DNA from: DASXHY01 sp035552155
GTDB taxonomy: Bacteria; Verrucomicrobiota; Verrucomicrobiia; Limisphaerales; DASXHY01
NCBI GenBank assembly: GCA_035552155.1
Contig: DASZLX010000015.1
Span: 62,001-126,000, forward strand
DNA: 64,000 bases
Direction: 5' to 3'
Part shown: positions 1-7,982 of the stretch, one piece after another
Numbering within the stretch: position 1 is the first letter of the stretch
Layout: each line of letters starts with the position of its first letter
Translations under genes and position numbers: made by a program
Notes under the pieces: model-generated
The model's input: the letters and a program-made list of their open reading frames with translations, nothing else
Database searches by the model: none
Told to the model about the DNA's origin: nothing

Positions 1-547
1 TGATGACGCGCTTGAATGTTTTGCGATCCGGGGAAAGATAATAGACCGCTTGAATGTCCTGCGGGCGCTCCTTGTAATCCCACCACGGGCGCGCGTAAAA
101 AGGATCGGTCAAATACATTCCGCCGTCCGGCCGCACCCAGACATCGTTCGGCCCATTGAGCTTTTTGCCATCGTACTCGTGCACCAGCACGGTCACTGAA
201 CCGTCGGGGGTGATGGACCACAGCGCCGTTTTCTCGTCGGCACAGGCGAGCAGGTTTCCCTTCGCGTCAAAATACATTCCGTTCGCGCGCCCGGCGGGTT
301 GTTTGAACGTGGAAAGTTTTCCGTCCACACTCCACTTCATGATGCGGTCGTTGGGTTGGTCGGTGAAGAAAACATTGCCCTGCGCATCGCAGGTCAGGCC
401 TTCGGTGAAGCCGAAGTCGCCGGCGAGCTTTTCAAGTTTGGCGCCCGGTTCGATTACGCTTGGCATGTCGGTAGTGGTTTGCGCGACCGTGGATAAAATC
501 GTCCCGGCAAGCGCGACAATCAAGACAGGAAGGGCTGGGGTATTCAT
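1..547 (-). CDS. SMP-30/gluconolactonase family protein, 3' end outside window
   Basis: Reading the minus strand from the ATG at 547 gives an open frame to the window edge (about 182 residues). It begins MNTPALPVLIVALAGTILS, a Sec-type signal peptide. The mature part has the beta-propeller phrasing of the SMP-30/gluconolaconase/LRE family: a GFTEGLTCDAQGN-like block, then FFTDQPNDRI, RANGMYFDAKGNLLACAD and LNGPNDVWVRPDGGMYLTDP. The GPNDV and TDP segments match the metal-binding and active-site strands of these lactonases. Such proteins hydrolyse sugar lactones, here probably in the periplasm. The gene diverges from the DUF1080 gene at 689, which with its Gfo/Idh partner also fits oxidised-sugar metabolism. 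The C-terminal part is cut off, so the exact substrate class cannot be judged. Confidence 0.85.
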   Translation of the reverse strand, partial: MNTPALPVLIVALAGTILSTVAQTTTDMPSVIEPGAKLEKLAGDFGFTEGLTCDAQGNVFFTDQPNDRIMKWSVDGKLSTFKQPAGRANGMYFDAKGNLLACADEKTALWSITPDGSVTVLVHEYDGKKLNGPNDVWVRPDGGMYLTDPFYARPWWDYKERPQDIQAVYYLSPDRKTFKRVI

Positions 548-688
548 GGCAATGCGTTTTATTAAAGGATGCCGCCCGGCAAGGAAAGAAAGAATTATTT
601 CCGATTGTCCGGTCAAAAAACTTGCCCGGATTTGAAACCTTTGCGGTAATGACAGCGTCCTTTCACCACGACGTTTGATTCTACAGTT

Positions 689-2131
689 ATGCGCATTTTA
701 AAAACGACACTGCTCGCCTTTTCGATATTCGCTACGCAACAACTTTTCGCCAAAGACGGCTGGACTGACCTCTTCAACGGCAAAGACCTCACCGGCTGGA
801 CGCAAAAAACCGGCAATGCCACTTACTCCGTCGAGGACGGATGCATCGTCGGCCAGATGCATGTTCCCGGCGGCGGCACGAACAGTTTTTTGTGCACGAC
901 CAAAGACTACGATAATTTCATCCTGGAATTGGATTTTAAGGCTGACCCGCGCCTGAATTCCGGACTCCAGATTCGCAGTGCCTATGCGAGTAAGCCTGTC
1001 TCCACCGAGTGGGAGGGCAAAACCATCCATGTTCCGCCGGGCTATGTCTACGGCTACCAGGTGGAAATTGACACCGACCTCAAGGGCAAAACATTTACCG
1101 GCGGCATTTACGACGAGCACCGCCGTGGTCATTACCTCCAGCCCGATGACGGCCCGAGTGGCCCGCACGGACATGCTTTCACCGAATGGAACCGTAAGAT
1201 CACCAATCCGGACGATTGGAACCACCTGCGCGTCGTGGCTGTCGGCGATCATATCAAAACTTATCTCAATGGCGTGCTGCGCGCGGACCTTCACGATTCG
1301 ATGTCGGCCAAAGGCTTCTTTGGCTTGCAGGTTCACAACAGCAATGAAAAAAGTTCTGACGGCGCGGAGGTTCGTTTCAAAAACATCCGCATCCAAAAAG
1401 TTTCGGCGAAGGCCGAAAAGCCCGAGCCGGCGCCGAATACTTTGACTGAAAAGGAAAAGCAGGAAGGCTGGCGCTTGTTGTGGGACGGCAAAACGATGGA
1501 TGGCTGGCAGAGCGCGATTGAGCCCGGACTGCCGGATGAAGGCTGGGAAATCAAGGATGGCGAATTGATGGTGACGAACAACAACAACGCCGAATCCCAG
1601 CACGGGGGCGATATCATCACCAAGGAACGGTTTTCAAATTTTGAACTCAAAGTGGATTTCAAAACCACGCCCGGTTGCAACAGCGGCATCAAATATTTCG
1701 TCCAGCCCAAACTGAGCGCCATCACCGGCACCGGCGCGAAAGCCCCGGTGGGCTCGGCCATCGGGCCGGAATACCAGATTCTCGATGACCTCCGGCATCC
1801 CGACGCCAAGCTGGGCCACAACGGCGACCGCACGCTGGGCTCGCTCTACGACTTGATTCCGGCGTCCAAAGACAAAAAGCCGAATTACATCGGTGAATGG
1901 AACCACGCGCTCATTATCGTGAAGGGAAATCACGTGGAGCATTGGTTGAACGGCGAAAAAATTGTCGAGTATGAGCGGGGCTCGCCGGAATTCCGACAAC
2001 TGGTCGCCAAAAGTAAATATCACGCGATTCCGAATTTTGGGGAGTGGCCCGATGGTAATATCCTGCTGCAGGAGCACGGCAGCATGGTTTCTTTCCGCAA
2101 CGTTAAAATTCGCGTGCTGGATTCCAAGTAA
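689..2131 (+). CDS. Exported protein with two DUF1080 (3-keto-disaccharide hydrolase) domains
   Basis: 480 residues with a signal peptide (residues 1 to about 21, ending LFA-KDG). Two related concanavalin-like domains follow. The first starts GWTDLFNGKDLTGWT (about 24-236). The second starts GWRLLWDGKTMDGWQ (about 259-477). Both show the family pattern of an N-terminal LF/LW-NGK-GW strand, a central NSG-hydrophobic motif (LNSGLQIRS and CNSGIKYFV), and a late W-H-hydrophobic-NG motif (DDWNHLRVVAVGDHIKTYLNG and GEWNHALIIVKGNHVEHWLNG). DUF1080 proteins are now linked to hydrolysis of 3-keto-glycosides. The next gene, 17 nt downstream, is a Gfo/Idh/MocA oxidoreductase, the type of enzyme that can oxidise sugars at C3. 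Tandem duplication of the domain in one chain is the only odd point. Confidence 0.9.
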   Translation: MRILKTTLLAFSIFATQQLFAKDGWTDLFNGKDLTGWTQKTGNATYSVEDGCIVGQMHVPGGGTNSFLCTTKDYDNFILELDFKADPRLNSGLQIRSAYASKPVSTEWEGKTIHVPPGYVYGYQVEIDTDLKGKTFTGGIYDEHRRGHYLQPDDGPSGPHGHAFTEWNRKITNPDDWNHLRVVAVGDHIKTYLNGVLRADLHDSMSAKGFFGLQVHNSNEKSSDGAEVRFKNIRIQKVSAKAEKPEPAPNTLTEKEKQEGWRLLWDGKTMDGWQSAIEPGLPDEGWEIKDGELMVTNNNNAESQHGGDIITKERFSNFELKVDFKTTPGCNSGIKYFVQPKLSAITGTGAKAPVGSAIGPEYQILDDLRHPDAKLGHNGDRTLGSLYDLIPASKDKKPNYIGEWNHALIIVKGNHVEHWLNGEKIVEYERGSPEFRQLVAKSKYHAIPNFGEWPDGNILLQEHGSMVSFRNVKIRVLDSK

Positions 2132-2148
2132 TTGAAATTTCAAGTGCT

Positions 2149-3564
2149 ATGAAACGCCAGAACCGCCGGAATTTCTTAAAAACGTCCATTGCCGGCAGCG
2201 CCGGGCTGGTCCTCCTGCCGAATATTTTGCGGCGCTCGCTTTTTGCCGCGGATGCTCCCAACAAGCGCATTCAGGTGGCGCAGATCGGCTGCGGCCGCGA
2301 GGGACGCGCGGACGTGGAAGGCACGATGGCGCATCCACTGGCCCGGATCGTGGCGGTGTGCGACCTGGACAGCAAACGCGCCGCCTCCGCCCAGCGGATG
2401 ATCACGAACTTCTACAAAAAGAAGGGCGAGTCCGACGTCAACATCGAGGCGTATCACAATTATCACGATGTATTGTCGCGGCCGGATATCGATGCCGTGA
2501 TCGTGAGCGTGCCGGACCATCAACACGCGCTGGTTGCGGGCAGCGCGGCGATTGCCGGCAAACATATTTATTGTCAAAAGCCGATCACCTATTCCATCGC
2601 CGAGTCGATTGCGTTGTGCGCCGCAGTTCGCGCGAAAAAAGTTATTTTGCAGGCCGGCTCGCAGCAGCGTTCGGAGCATCCGTTTGTCGCGTTTCGCCCG
2701 GCGAGCGAAGCCGCGCGCAACGGCCGTCTCGGCAAACTCACGCGGATTGAAATTGGCATCGGGCTGGACAAGCCCAGCGGCAAGGCCCCCGCGCCCATGA
2801 CGGTGCCCGCAAATCTGGATTACGAGCGCTGGCTCGGACCCGCCCCGGAGCAGCCTTACATGGAAGGGCGCGTGCATCCGCAGGAAGGTTTTGGCCGGCC
2901 CGGCTGGATTACCACTGAGGATTTTGGCCTCGGCATGATCACGAATTGGGGCGCGCATCATATCGACATCGCGCAATGGGGCATGGGCATGGAACTCAGC
3001 GGACCGAGTAGCATCGTCGGTTCCGCCGAATTCATGAAGAATGACCTCTGGACCGTGCACACGACTTATCACGTCGAGATGTTATATGCCAACGGCGTGC
3101 AAGTCGTCCTGGACGATAAATTTGAAAACGGGCTGAAATTCATCGGCACCGAAGGCTGGGTTTTTTGCAGCCGCGGTTCGGTGAAGGTGACGAGTAGCGA
3201 TCCCAACGTCATCTCGCCCGCTGACAGCACCAAGGGACCGCTCCGCGCCAGTGATCCGAAGCTGTTATCGGCGCTGCCCGATGGCGCGAAACGTTGGCCG
3301 CGCAGTTCCAATCATTATTTGAACTGGCTGGAAAGCATCGTGGCGAATCGCGATCCTATCGCGCCCGTGGACCAGGCAGCCCGCAGCTTGCAGGCCTGCG
3401 CCACCGCGTGGATTGCCATGAAACTCGGGCGCAAGCTCACTTGGAATCCGGAAACAGAAATGTTCGTGAATGACGATGCCGCCAATGCATTGCGCAGCCG
3501 CAAGGCGCGCACCGCCGAGTATGATATTTACAACGTGTTGAAAGACGCCGGGATTAAGGTTTAG
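2149..3564 (+). CDS. Gfo/Idh/MocA family oxidoreductase with Tat signal
   Basis: 471 residues. The N terminus MKRQNRRNFLKTSIAGSAG is a twin-arginine signal (RRNFLK) followed by a hydrophobic stretch, so the folded protein with its cofactor is probably exported. A Rossmann motif follows (IQVAQIGCGREGRADV, about residues 40-55), then VAVCDLD. The substrate-side motif is CQKPITYS (about 143-150), corresponding to the EKP motif of the family with Gln in place of Glu. A later GMITNWGAHHIDIAQWGMG block (about 263-281) matches the usual D-GxHxxD/N segment near the active site. It is co-directional with the DUF1080 gene (17-nt gap) and probably co-transcribed. Likely role: NAD(P)- or bound-cofactor-dependent oxidation of a glycoside, with the DUF1080 protein acting on the keto product. 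The substrate is not visible from sequence. Confidence 0.88.
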   Translation: MKRQNRRNFLKTSIAGSAGLVLLPNILRRSLFAADAPNKRIQVAQIGCGREGRADVEGTMAHPLARIVAVCDLDSKRAASAQRMITNFYKKKGESDVNIEAYHNYHDVLSRPDIDAVIVSVPDHQHALVAGSAAIAGKHIYCQKPITYSIAESIALCAAVRAKKVILQAGSQQRSEHPFVAFRPASEAARNGRLGKLTRIEIGIGLDKPSGKAPAPMTVPANLDYERWLGPAPEQPYMEGRVHPQEGFGRPGWITTEDFGLGMITNWGAHHIDIAQWGMGMELSGPSSIVGSAEFMKNDLWTVHTTYHVEMLYANGVQVVLDDKFENGLKFIGTEGWVFCSRGSVKVTSSDPNVISPADSTKGPLRASDPKLLSALPDGAKRWPRSSNHYLNWLESIVANRDPIAPVDQAARSLQACATAWIAMKLGRKLTWNPETEMFVNDDAANALRSRKARTAEYDIYNVLKDAGIKV

Positions 3565-3571
3565 CCCAAGT

Positions 3572-3593
3572 GGCACGGTGTCTCGCCCGTGCC
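3572..3593. other. 7-bp stem-loop between convergent genes
   Basis: GGCACGG (3572-3578) pairs with CCGTGCC (3587-3593) around an 8-nt loop, in the 37-nt gap between the stop codons of the Gfo/Idh gene (+) and argJ (-). There is no U-tract on either strand, so this is not a clear intrinsic terminator. The wording resembles short dispersed palindromes common between convergent genes, which is inference. Confidence 0.4.
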
Positions 3594-3601
3594 CACCACA
3601 G

Positions 3602-4936
3602 TTAACCTCCCAGCGATGCCGGATCTCCCACGTCGCCCTTATTGAAGTCCACGTATTCCTCCGTCAAATCGGCCGCGTACATTACTGCGCCGGCTTTGCC
3701 GAGGTTTAGGTTGATGTGCAAATCGAATTCCTTCGGCGCCACGGCCGCGCACAGTTGTTTGAACGAAGCCGTCGTCGGTTGGCCGCGTTTGAGGCTCCAA
3801 AGGATTTGTTTCTGTCGCCCCGGCGCGCTGTAGCCGATATCGATTTTTTCCTCCACCACCGTTGCCGCCGAGTAGCCGATGGCGTCGATGATGCGTCCCC
3901 AATTCGGATCGCTGCCGTGCCAGCTCGTCTTCACCAGGGGACTGTTCGCCACCGCGCGCGCCGCCGCGTCGGCATCAGCGACCGATTTCGCGCCGTTCAC
4001 CCGCACAGTCACCACTCGATGCACGCCCTCGCCGTCCCGCACAATCATTTTGGCCAGTTCGAGGCAGACGTGATTTAACGCCGCCTGAAAAATTGCAAAT
4101 TCCGTATTCTGCCGTCTCACTTTTTCGTTTCCCGCCATTCCATTCGCCAGCACAAGAACCGTATCGTTCGTGCTCATGTCGCCGTCCACGGTAATGCGAT
4201 TGAAACTCTGCGCCACCGCTTCCTGCAACGCCGCTTGAAGAGACTTCGTCTCGACAGCCGCGTCGGTCGTGATGAAGCAAAGCATCGTGGCGTGCAATCC
4301 GTGTGGAAATGCCGCGGGCCGTTTGCCCGTCGCCGACATGCCCGGTTGAATCATGCCCGCGCCTTTGCACATGCCGCCGAGACGCACGGTCTTGCCGCCG
4401 AGTTTGAACTCGACCGCAATTTGTTTCGGCCGTGTGTCGCTCGTCATGATGGCTTCCGCCGCCTGCGCGGCGTGTTCGACTGACGAGCCAAGCTCGACGG
4501 CCGCCTCAATAATTCCTGCCCGGATATTGTCCATCGGCATGGTCACGCCAATCCGGCCCGTGGAACCGATCAGCGCGGAGCCTTTCGGCAAAATCAGGGC
4601 CTGCTCGGTGAAACCGGCCATTTCGCGCGCATCCGCCAGACCTTGTTTGCCCGTGCAGGCATTGGCGTTGCCGGAATTCACGACAATCGCCTGGGCTGCG
4701 CCACGCTTCACGCGCTCGACACACACCTTCACCGGCGCCGCGCAAACCTGGTTGGTCGTGAACATGCCTGCCACGGTCGCGGGCGTGTCCGAAACGATCA
4801 GGGCGAGGTCGCGTTTGTTGCCCTTATTGGAACCTTTGCCGGTGCCCAGCCGTTTGATGTCGCAAAAAACACCCGCGGCTTTAAAACCTTTGGGCGCGAC
4901 GACCGAGCCTTGAATTTGCTTGAAGCTTTTTTTCAT
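3602..4936 (-). CDS. argJ: Glutamate N-acetyltransferase / N-acetylglutamate synthase
   Basis: 444 residues. ArgJ transfers the acetyl group from N-acetylornithine to glutamate and, in bifunctional forms, makes N-acetylglutamate from acetyl-CoA. Family features visible are VAGMFTTNQVCAAPV near residues 55-69, the VNSGNANACTG block (86-96), ST-GRIG (125-130), KGAGMI (191-196), and ATML preceding FITTDA. The protein self-cleaves before the Thr of ATML, which here would be Thr217. Between KGAGMIQPGM and ATML there are about 15 extra residues (201-215), whereas most ArgJ proteins read PNMATML directly; see findings. It is the last gene of the argC - LOG - methyltransferase - argJ minus-strand run, 39 nt downstream of the methyltransferase. 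argB is not in the window. The extreme C terminus also differs from the usual ending. Confidence 0.95.
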   Translation of the reverse strand: MKKSFKQIQGSVVAPKGFKAAGVFCDIKRLGTGKGSNKGNKRDLALIVSDTPATVAGMFTTNQVCAAPVKVCVERVKRGAAQAIVVNSGNANACTGKQGLADAREMAGFTEQALILPKGSALIGSTGRIGVTMPMDNIRAGIIEAAVELGSSVEHAAQAAEAIMTSDTRPKQIAVEFKLGGKTVRLGGMCKGAGMIQPGMSATGKRPAAFPHGLHATMLCFITTDAAVETKSLQAALQEAVAQSFNRITVDGDMSTNDTVLVLANGMAGNEKVRRQNTEFAIFQAALNHVCLELAKMIVRDGEGVHRVVTVRVNGAKSVADADAAARAVANSPLVKTSWHGSDPNWGRIIDAIGYSAATVVEEKIDIGYSAPGRQKQILWSLKRGQPTTASFKQLCAAVAPKEFDLHINLNLGKAGAVMYAADLTEEYVDFNKGDVGDPASLGG

Positions 4937-4975
4937 GTCAGTTCGGCGCGAGAGTGCGCGGAGTGGAAATGAATT

Positions 4976-5785
4976 TCAAACTTTTACTGCATCAATTTCC
5001 AGCCGCACCATGCGGACGTGGACCAGTCCTTTCGCGTCGACCGGATGCTTCGTTACGTAGCGCTCGACCACGGCGGTGATGAATTCCTCCCGCACATTTT
5101 CCGGCACGCGCTGCGTGTAGGGCAGCCAGGTCGTGCGCAGCCAGGTGGCAAAGCCGTCGCGTCCCGGATAAGTCGCGTCTTTCGGCGCAAGTTTCACGCT
5201 GCCCGTTTCAAATCCGAAACGGGGCAGCCACTTCTTGTATTCCTCCGGACTGTGGAAAAAATACGGCGCTTCCATTTTGCGAAAAAATTCGCGCCATCGT
5301 TTCAGCCGCATTTCCGGGCGCAACGCGAGGAAGACGTCGTGGGCATTGCCTTTCCCGCCGCAGGAAACGACGAGCCGCCCGCCCGGTTTCAGGACCGAGG
5401 CGGCCCCGCGCAAAAAGGCCTGGTGATCATCCACCCAATGCACCGCAGCGTTGGAAAAGACGAGGTCGAATTTGCGGACAAACTGAATTTTGCGTGCATC
5501 CATCACGTGAAATTCCAGGTTCGGCAGCTTGCTCGCGGGAAATGTCTTGCTCGCGAATTCGATCATTTGCGGTGAGGCATCTACGCCCACGGCCGCCCCG
5601 CGCGGAATCGCGCGCGCGATTTCAGCGGTGATTTTTCCATCGCCGCAGCCCACGTCCAGGAGGCGTTCGTCGCCGCGCAGTTTCAGTTTGGCGATGAGTT
5701 CGCGGGCCCAGGTTTGTTGCACCGTGGAGTTCGTGGCGTAATCCGCCGCGCTCCACACCACACCTTTTGAAGCAGTTGCTTTCAT
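4976..5785 (-). CDS. Class I SAM-dependent methyltransferase, trans-aconitate methyltransferase-like
   Basis: 269 residues. The SAM-binding motif I is clear: RLLDVGCGDGKITAEIA (about residues 40-56). Motif II acidic residue lies in AVGVDASPQMIEFA, motif III in VMDARKIQF, then FDLVFSNAAVHWVDD and LKPGGRLVVSCGG. The N-terminal W-YA-NS-VQQTWARELI block and the FSNAAVHWV motif are typical of the trans-aconitate 2-methyltransferase/biotin-synthesis-like (BioC/Tam) subgroup. The ATG start at 5785 lies 9 nt after the LOG stop codon, so the two are very probably co-transcribed. No evidence ties it to arginine synthesis except its position between LOG and argJ. The substrate cannot be stated. Confidence 0.85.
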   Translation of the reverse strand: MKATASKGVVWSAADYATNSTVQQTWARELIAKLKLRGDERLLDVGCGDGKITAEIARAIPRGAAVGVDASPQMIEFASKTFPASKLPNLEFHVMDARKIQFVRKFDLVFSNAAVHWVDDHQAFLRGAASVLKPGGRLVVSCGGKGNAHDVFLALRPEMRLKRWREFFRKMEAPYFFHSPEEYKKWLPRFGFETGSVKLAPKDATYPGRDGFATWLRTTWLPYTQRVPENVREEFITAVVERYVTKHPVDAKGLVHVRMVRLEIDAVKV

Positions 5786-5794
5786 TAAAAACCG

Positions 5795-6397
5795 TTAAAT
5801 CGTTTCTTTGCCTATCCACTTGGGCTCGTGCGGGACGTGATGGCTCGCCATCCGGTCCATGAGCCTGCTGAAATCGGATTCGACAATTATATGGTCGCGC
5901 TGTGTCGGTTTAATAAATTGTTCATCTATGGCGTGATCGATCAAGCGGAGCAGGGGATCGTAGAACCCGTTTACATTGAGTAACGCGCACGGCTTCGCGT
6001 GCAAACCGAGCTGCGCCCAGGTGACGATTTCAAAAAATTCCTCGAAAGTGCCGATGCCTCCCGGAAGCGCCACAAATCCGTCCGCCAATTCCGCCATGAG
6101 CGCCTTGCGCTCGTGCATGGTTTTTACAACGCGCAAATCCGGCAATCCGCGATGGCCAACCTCTTTGGCCATGAGCGCTTCCGGAATGACGCCAATCACA
6201 TTTCCGCCTGCCGCGAGCGCCGCATCGGCAATCACACCCATCAGTCCCACATTGCCGCCGCCGTAGACGAGGCCAATGCCGCGGCGCGCGAGTTCGCTCC
6301 CAGCTATTTTCGCCGCCTCGGCATAAACCGGATTGGCGCCATGGCTGGAACCGCAAAAAATGCAGAGGCGCTTGAATGAGCGGACCGGCGCCGTCAC
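5795..6397 (-). CDS. LOG-family nucleoside 5'-monophosphate phosphoribohydrolase-like protein
   Basis: About 200 residues from the GTG at 6397. An upstream in-frame ATG at 6427 would add 10 residues. I prefer the GTG because it forms a 4-nt GTGA overlap with the argC stop codon (6394-6396), the usual sign of translational coupling. The protein begins with the family phrase LCIFCGSSHGANPVYAEAA and contains GIGLVYGGGNVGLMGVIADAAL and PGGIGTFEEFFEIVTWAQLG. The PGGxGTxxE motif carries the catalytic Glu of LOG phosphoribohydrolases, which release free base from cytokinin-type or other nucleoside monophosphates. Bacterial members are often misannotated as lysine decarboxylases; no PLP site is seen. 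The role inside an arginine operon is unclear. Confidence 0.88.
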   Translation of the reverse strand: MTAPVRSFKRLCIFCGSSHGANPVYAEAAKIAGSELARRGIGLVYGGGNVGLMGVIADAALAAGGNVIGVIPEALMAKEVGHRGLPDLRVVKTMHERKALMAELADGFVALPGGIGTFEEFFEIVTWAQLGLHAKPCALLNVNGFYDPLLRLIDHAIDEQFIKPTQRDHIIVESDFSRLMDRMASHHVPHEPKWIGKETI

Positions 6398-7455
6398 AGC
6401 AATCCCGCCGTTTCCGCAAAGCCGCATAGGATGTTCATGCTCTGCACTGCCTGGCCGCTGGCGCCTTTGACCAGATTATCCTCCGCGCTCATGACTATCA
6501 GCCGCCCCGTGCGCGCATCCAGCCGCCATGCGATTTCAATGACGTTCGTGCCCGCCACATTTTTCGTATCCGGCAGCGCCTTGCCTTCCAGCAGGCGCAC
6601 GAACGGTTCATGGCCGTACGCCTTCGTGTAACATTCCGCGATCTGCTCGCCCAACGCCTTTGCTTCCGCTTCCGTGGAAAAATGTTTTTCCGGCGCGAAA
6701 TAAAGCGTCGTCAAAATCCCGCGATTGAGGGGGATCAGGTGGGGGGTGAATTGAATCACCATCGGCGCATTCGCGGCGAGGGACAACTCCTGTTCAATCT
6801 CGGAGAGATGCCGGTGCTTCGGGAGGCCGTAGGGCCGCGCACTTTCGTTGCATTCGACGAACAAGTAATCCAGTTCCGCCTTTCGTCCCGCACCGCTGAC
6901 GCCGCTCAACGAATCAGCGATGATGCCGGCCGATTTCACCAGCCCGGCTTTGAGCAACGGAATCGCGGGCAGCAAAACGCTCGTTGGATAACAACCCGGT
7001 GAAGCAATCAGCGTGGCCGTTTTGATTTGCTCGCGATAAATCTCGGGCAGCCCGTAAACGGATTTTCCGAGCAATTCCGGCGCGGGATGGTCGTGCGCGT
7101 AAAATTCCTTATAAATTGTCGGGCTCTTCAGCCGAAAATCCGCGCTCAAATCAATCACGATGCATCCTGCGTCAACCAACGGCACGGCATATTCGGCGGC
7201 GACGCCGTGGGGCAGGGCGAGGAAAACGACATCAGACTGCCGGGCGAGCACTTCCGCCTTGGGTTCACTGAACCGCAGCGTCCTGGCGCCCGGTTGATTG
7301 GCGAACTTGGGGAAGACTTGCGCCAGGGTTTGCCCGGCGTACTGGCGCGACGTGACGGCGCTCAGTTCGACATCCGGATGTTGCAAGAGCAACCGCACAA
7401 GTTCTTCGCCCGAGTAACCGGACGCGCCAACTATCGCCACTTTTTTCGATTTCAT
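6394..7455 (-). CDS. argC: N-acetyl-gamma-glutamyl-phosphate reductase
   Basis: 353 residues. ArgC reduces N-acetylglutamyl phosphate to the semialdehyde with NADPH, the third step of arginine synthesis. The nucleotide-binding motif VAIVGASGYSGEELVRLL is at residues 7-23. The catalytic cysteine is Cys155 in ASPGCYPTSVLLP. The later HRHLSEIEQEL and FTPHLIPLNRGILTT blocks are the conserved dimer/substrate segments of type 1 ArgC. The start ATG at 7455 is followed by MKSKKVAIVG, leaving no room for a longer N terminus. It is the first gene of the minus-strand operon. The 102-nt gap upstream holds the rpsI terminator and a small tandem repeat, so argC needs its own promoter or read-through from rplM-rpsI. 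Confidence 0.96.
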   Translation of the reverse strand: MKSKKVAIVGASGYSGEELVRLLLQHPDVELSAVTSRQYAGQTLAQVFPKFANQPGARTLRFSEPKAEVLARQSDVVFLALPHGVAAEYAVPLVDAGCIVIDLSADFRLKSPTIYKEFYAHDHPAPELLGKSVYGLPEIYREQIKTATLIASPGCYPTSVLLPAIPLLKAGLVKSAGIIADSLSGVSGAGRKAELDYLFVECNESARPYGLPKHRHLSEIEQELSLAANAPMVIQFTPHLIPLNRGILTTLYFAPEKHFSTEAEAKALGEQIAECYTKAYGHEPFVRLLEGKALPDTKNVAGTNVIEIAWRLDARTGRLIVMSAEDNLVKGASGQAVQSMNILCGFAETAGLL

Positions 7456-7470
7456 TTTGTTTTCTTTTAA

Positions 7471-7494
7471 CGCAAAGACGCGGAGACGCAGAGA
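7471..7494. repeat. Three tandem 8-nt units (CGCAAAGA-type)
   Basis: CGCAAAGA, CGCGGAGA and CGCAGAGA lie end to end between the argC start and the rpsI terminator. It is a purine-rich degenerate octamer repeat. A second, differently worded short tandem repeat is at 21228-21255. Similar short G/A-rich tandems are scattered in intergenic DNA of many environmental genomes (general recollection). Confidence 0.6.
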
Positions 7495-7508
7495 ATATTT
7501 TTAAACAA

Positions 7509-7540
7509 AAAACCCGCTGACCATTCGGCCAGCGGGTTTT
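7509..7540 (-). terminator. Intrinsic terminator of rplM-rpsI
   Basis: An 11-bp perfect stem: AAAACCCGCTG at 7509-7519 pairs with CAGCGGGTTTT at 7530-7540 around a 10-nt loop. Read on the minus strand it lies 17 nt after the rpsI stop codon. The GC-rich stem runs into TTTTTTGTTT, a normal Rho-independent tail. It should end the ribosomal transcript before argC. Confidence 0.85.
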
Positions 7541-7557
7541 GCAAAATTCCAGTTCGA

Positions 7558-7959
7558 TTAACGTTTGCTGAATTGGAAACGTTTGCGAGCGCCGGGTTGG
7601 CCGTATTTCTTGCGCTCTTTCATACGCGGATCGCGGGTCAGCAGTCCCTCCGCCTTTAGCGAGGGGCGCAGGTTCGCGTCCGCGAGGAGCAGCGCGCGGG
7701 CAATGCCGTGACGCACCGCGCCGGCCTGGCCAGTGGGGCCGCCGCCGGTCACATTCACGCGCACGTCGAACTTGTCCGCCAAGCCCGTGAGGGCCAGCGG
7801 CTGTTGGACGACCATGCGGAGCGAATCGGTCGGAAAATAGGTTTCAAATGCGCGGCCATTGACGGTCACTTTGCCGGTGCCGCTTGAAAGGCGGACGCGC
7901 GCGACGGACGTCTTGCGGCGTCCAGTGCCGAGGAATTCAGAGGTCTTGGTGTCTGCCAT
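7558..7959 (-). CDS. rpsI: 30S ribosomal protein S9
   Basis: 133 residues, normal length. It has the family signatures GTGRRKTSVARVRL (11-24), VNVTGGGPTGQAGAVRHGIARALL (68-91, the S9 signature) and the C-terminal basic tail RKKYGQPGARKRFQFSKR. The final SKR reaches the P-site tRNA in ribosome structures. The start is 23 nt downstream of the rplM stop codon, the standard rplM-rpsI pair. A strong terminator follows. Confidence 0.98.
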   Translation of the reverse strand: MADTKTSEFLGTGRRKTSVARVRLSSGTGKVTVNGRAFETYFPTDSLRMVVQQPLALTGLADKFDVRVNVTGGGPTGQAGAVRHGIARALLLADANLRPSLKAEGLLTRDPRMKERKKYGQPGARKRFQFSKR

Positions 7960-7982
7960 AACAAATCGAAATCAAATCGAAA

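Noticed and set aside
698..1603. Long antisense open frame (301 codons) inside the DUF1080 gene
   Set aside because: High GC and codon bias give long open frames opposite real genes. It lacks a signal or motif, and the plus-strand gene is certain.
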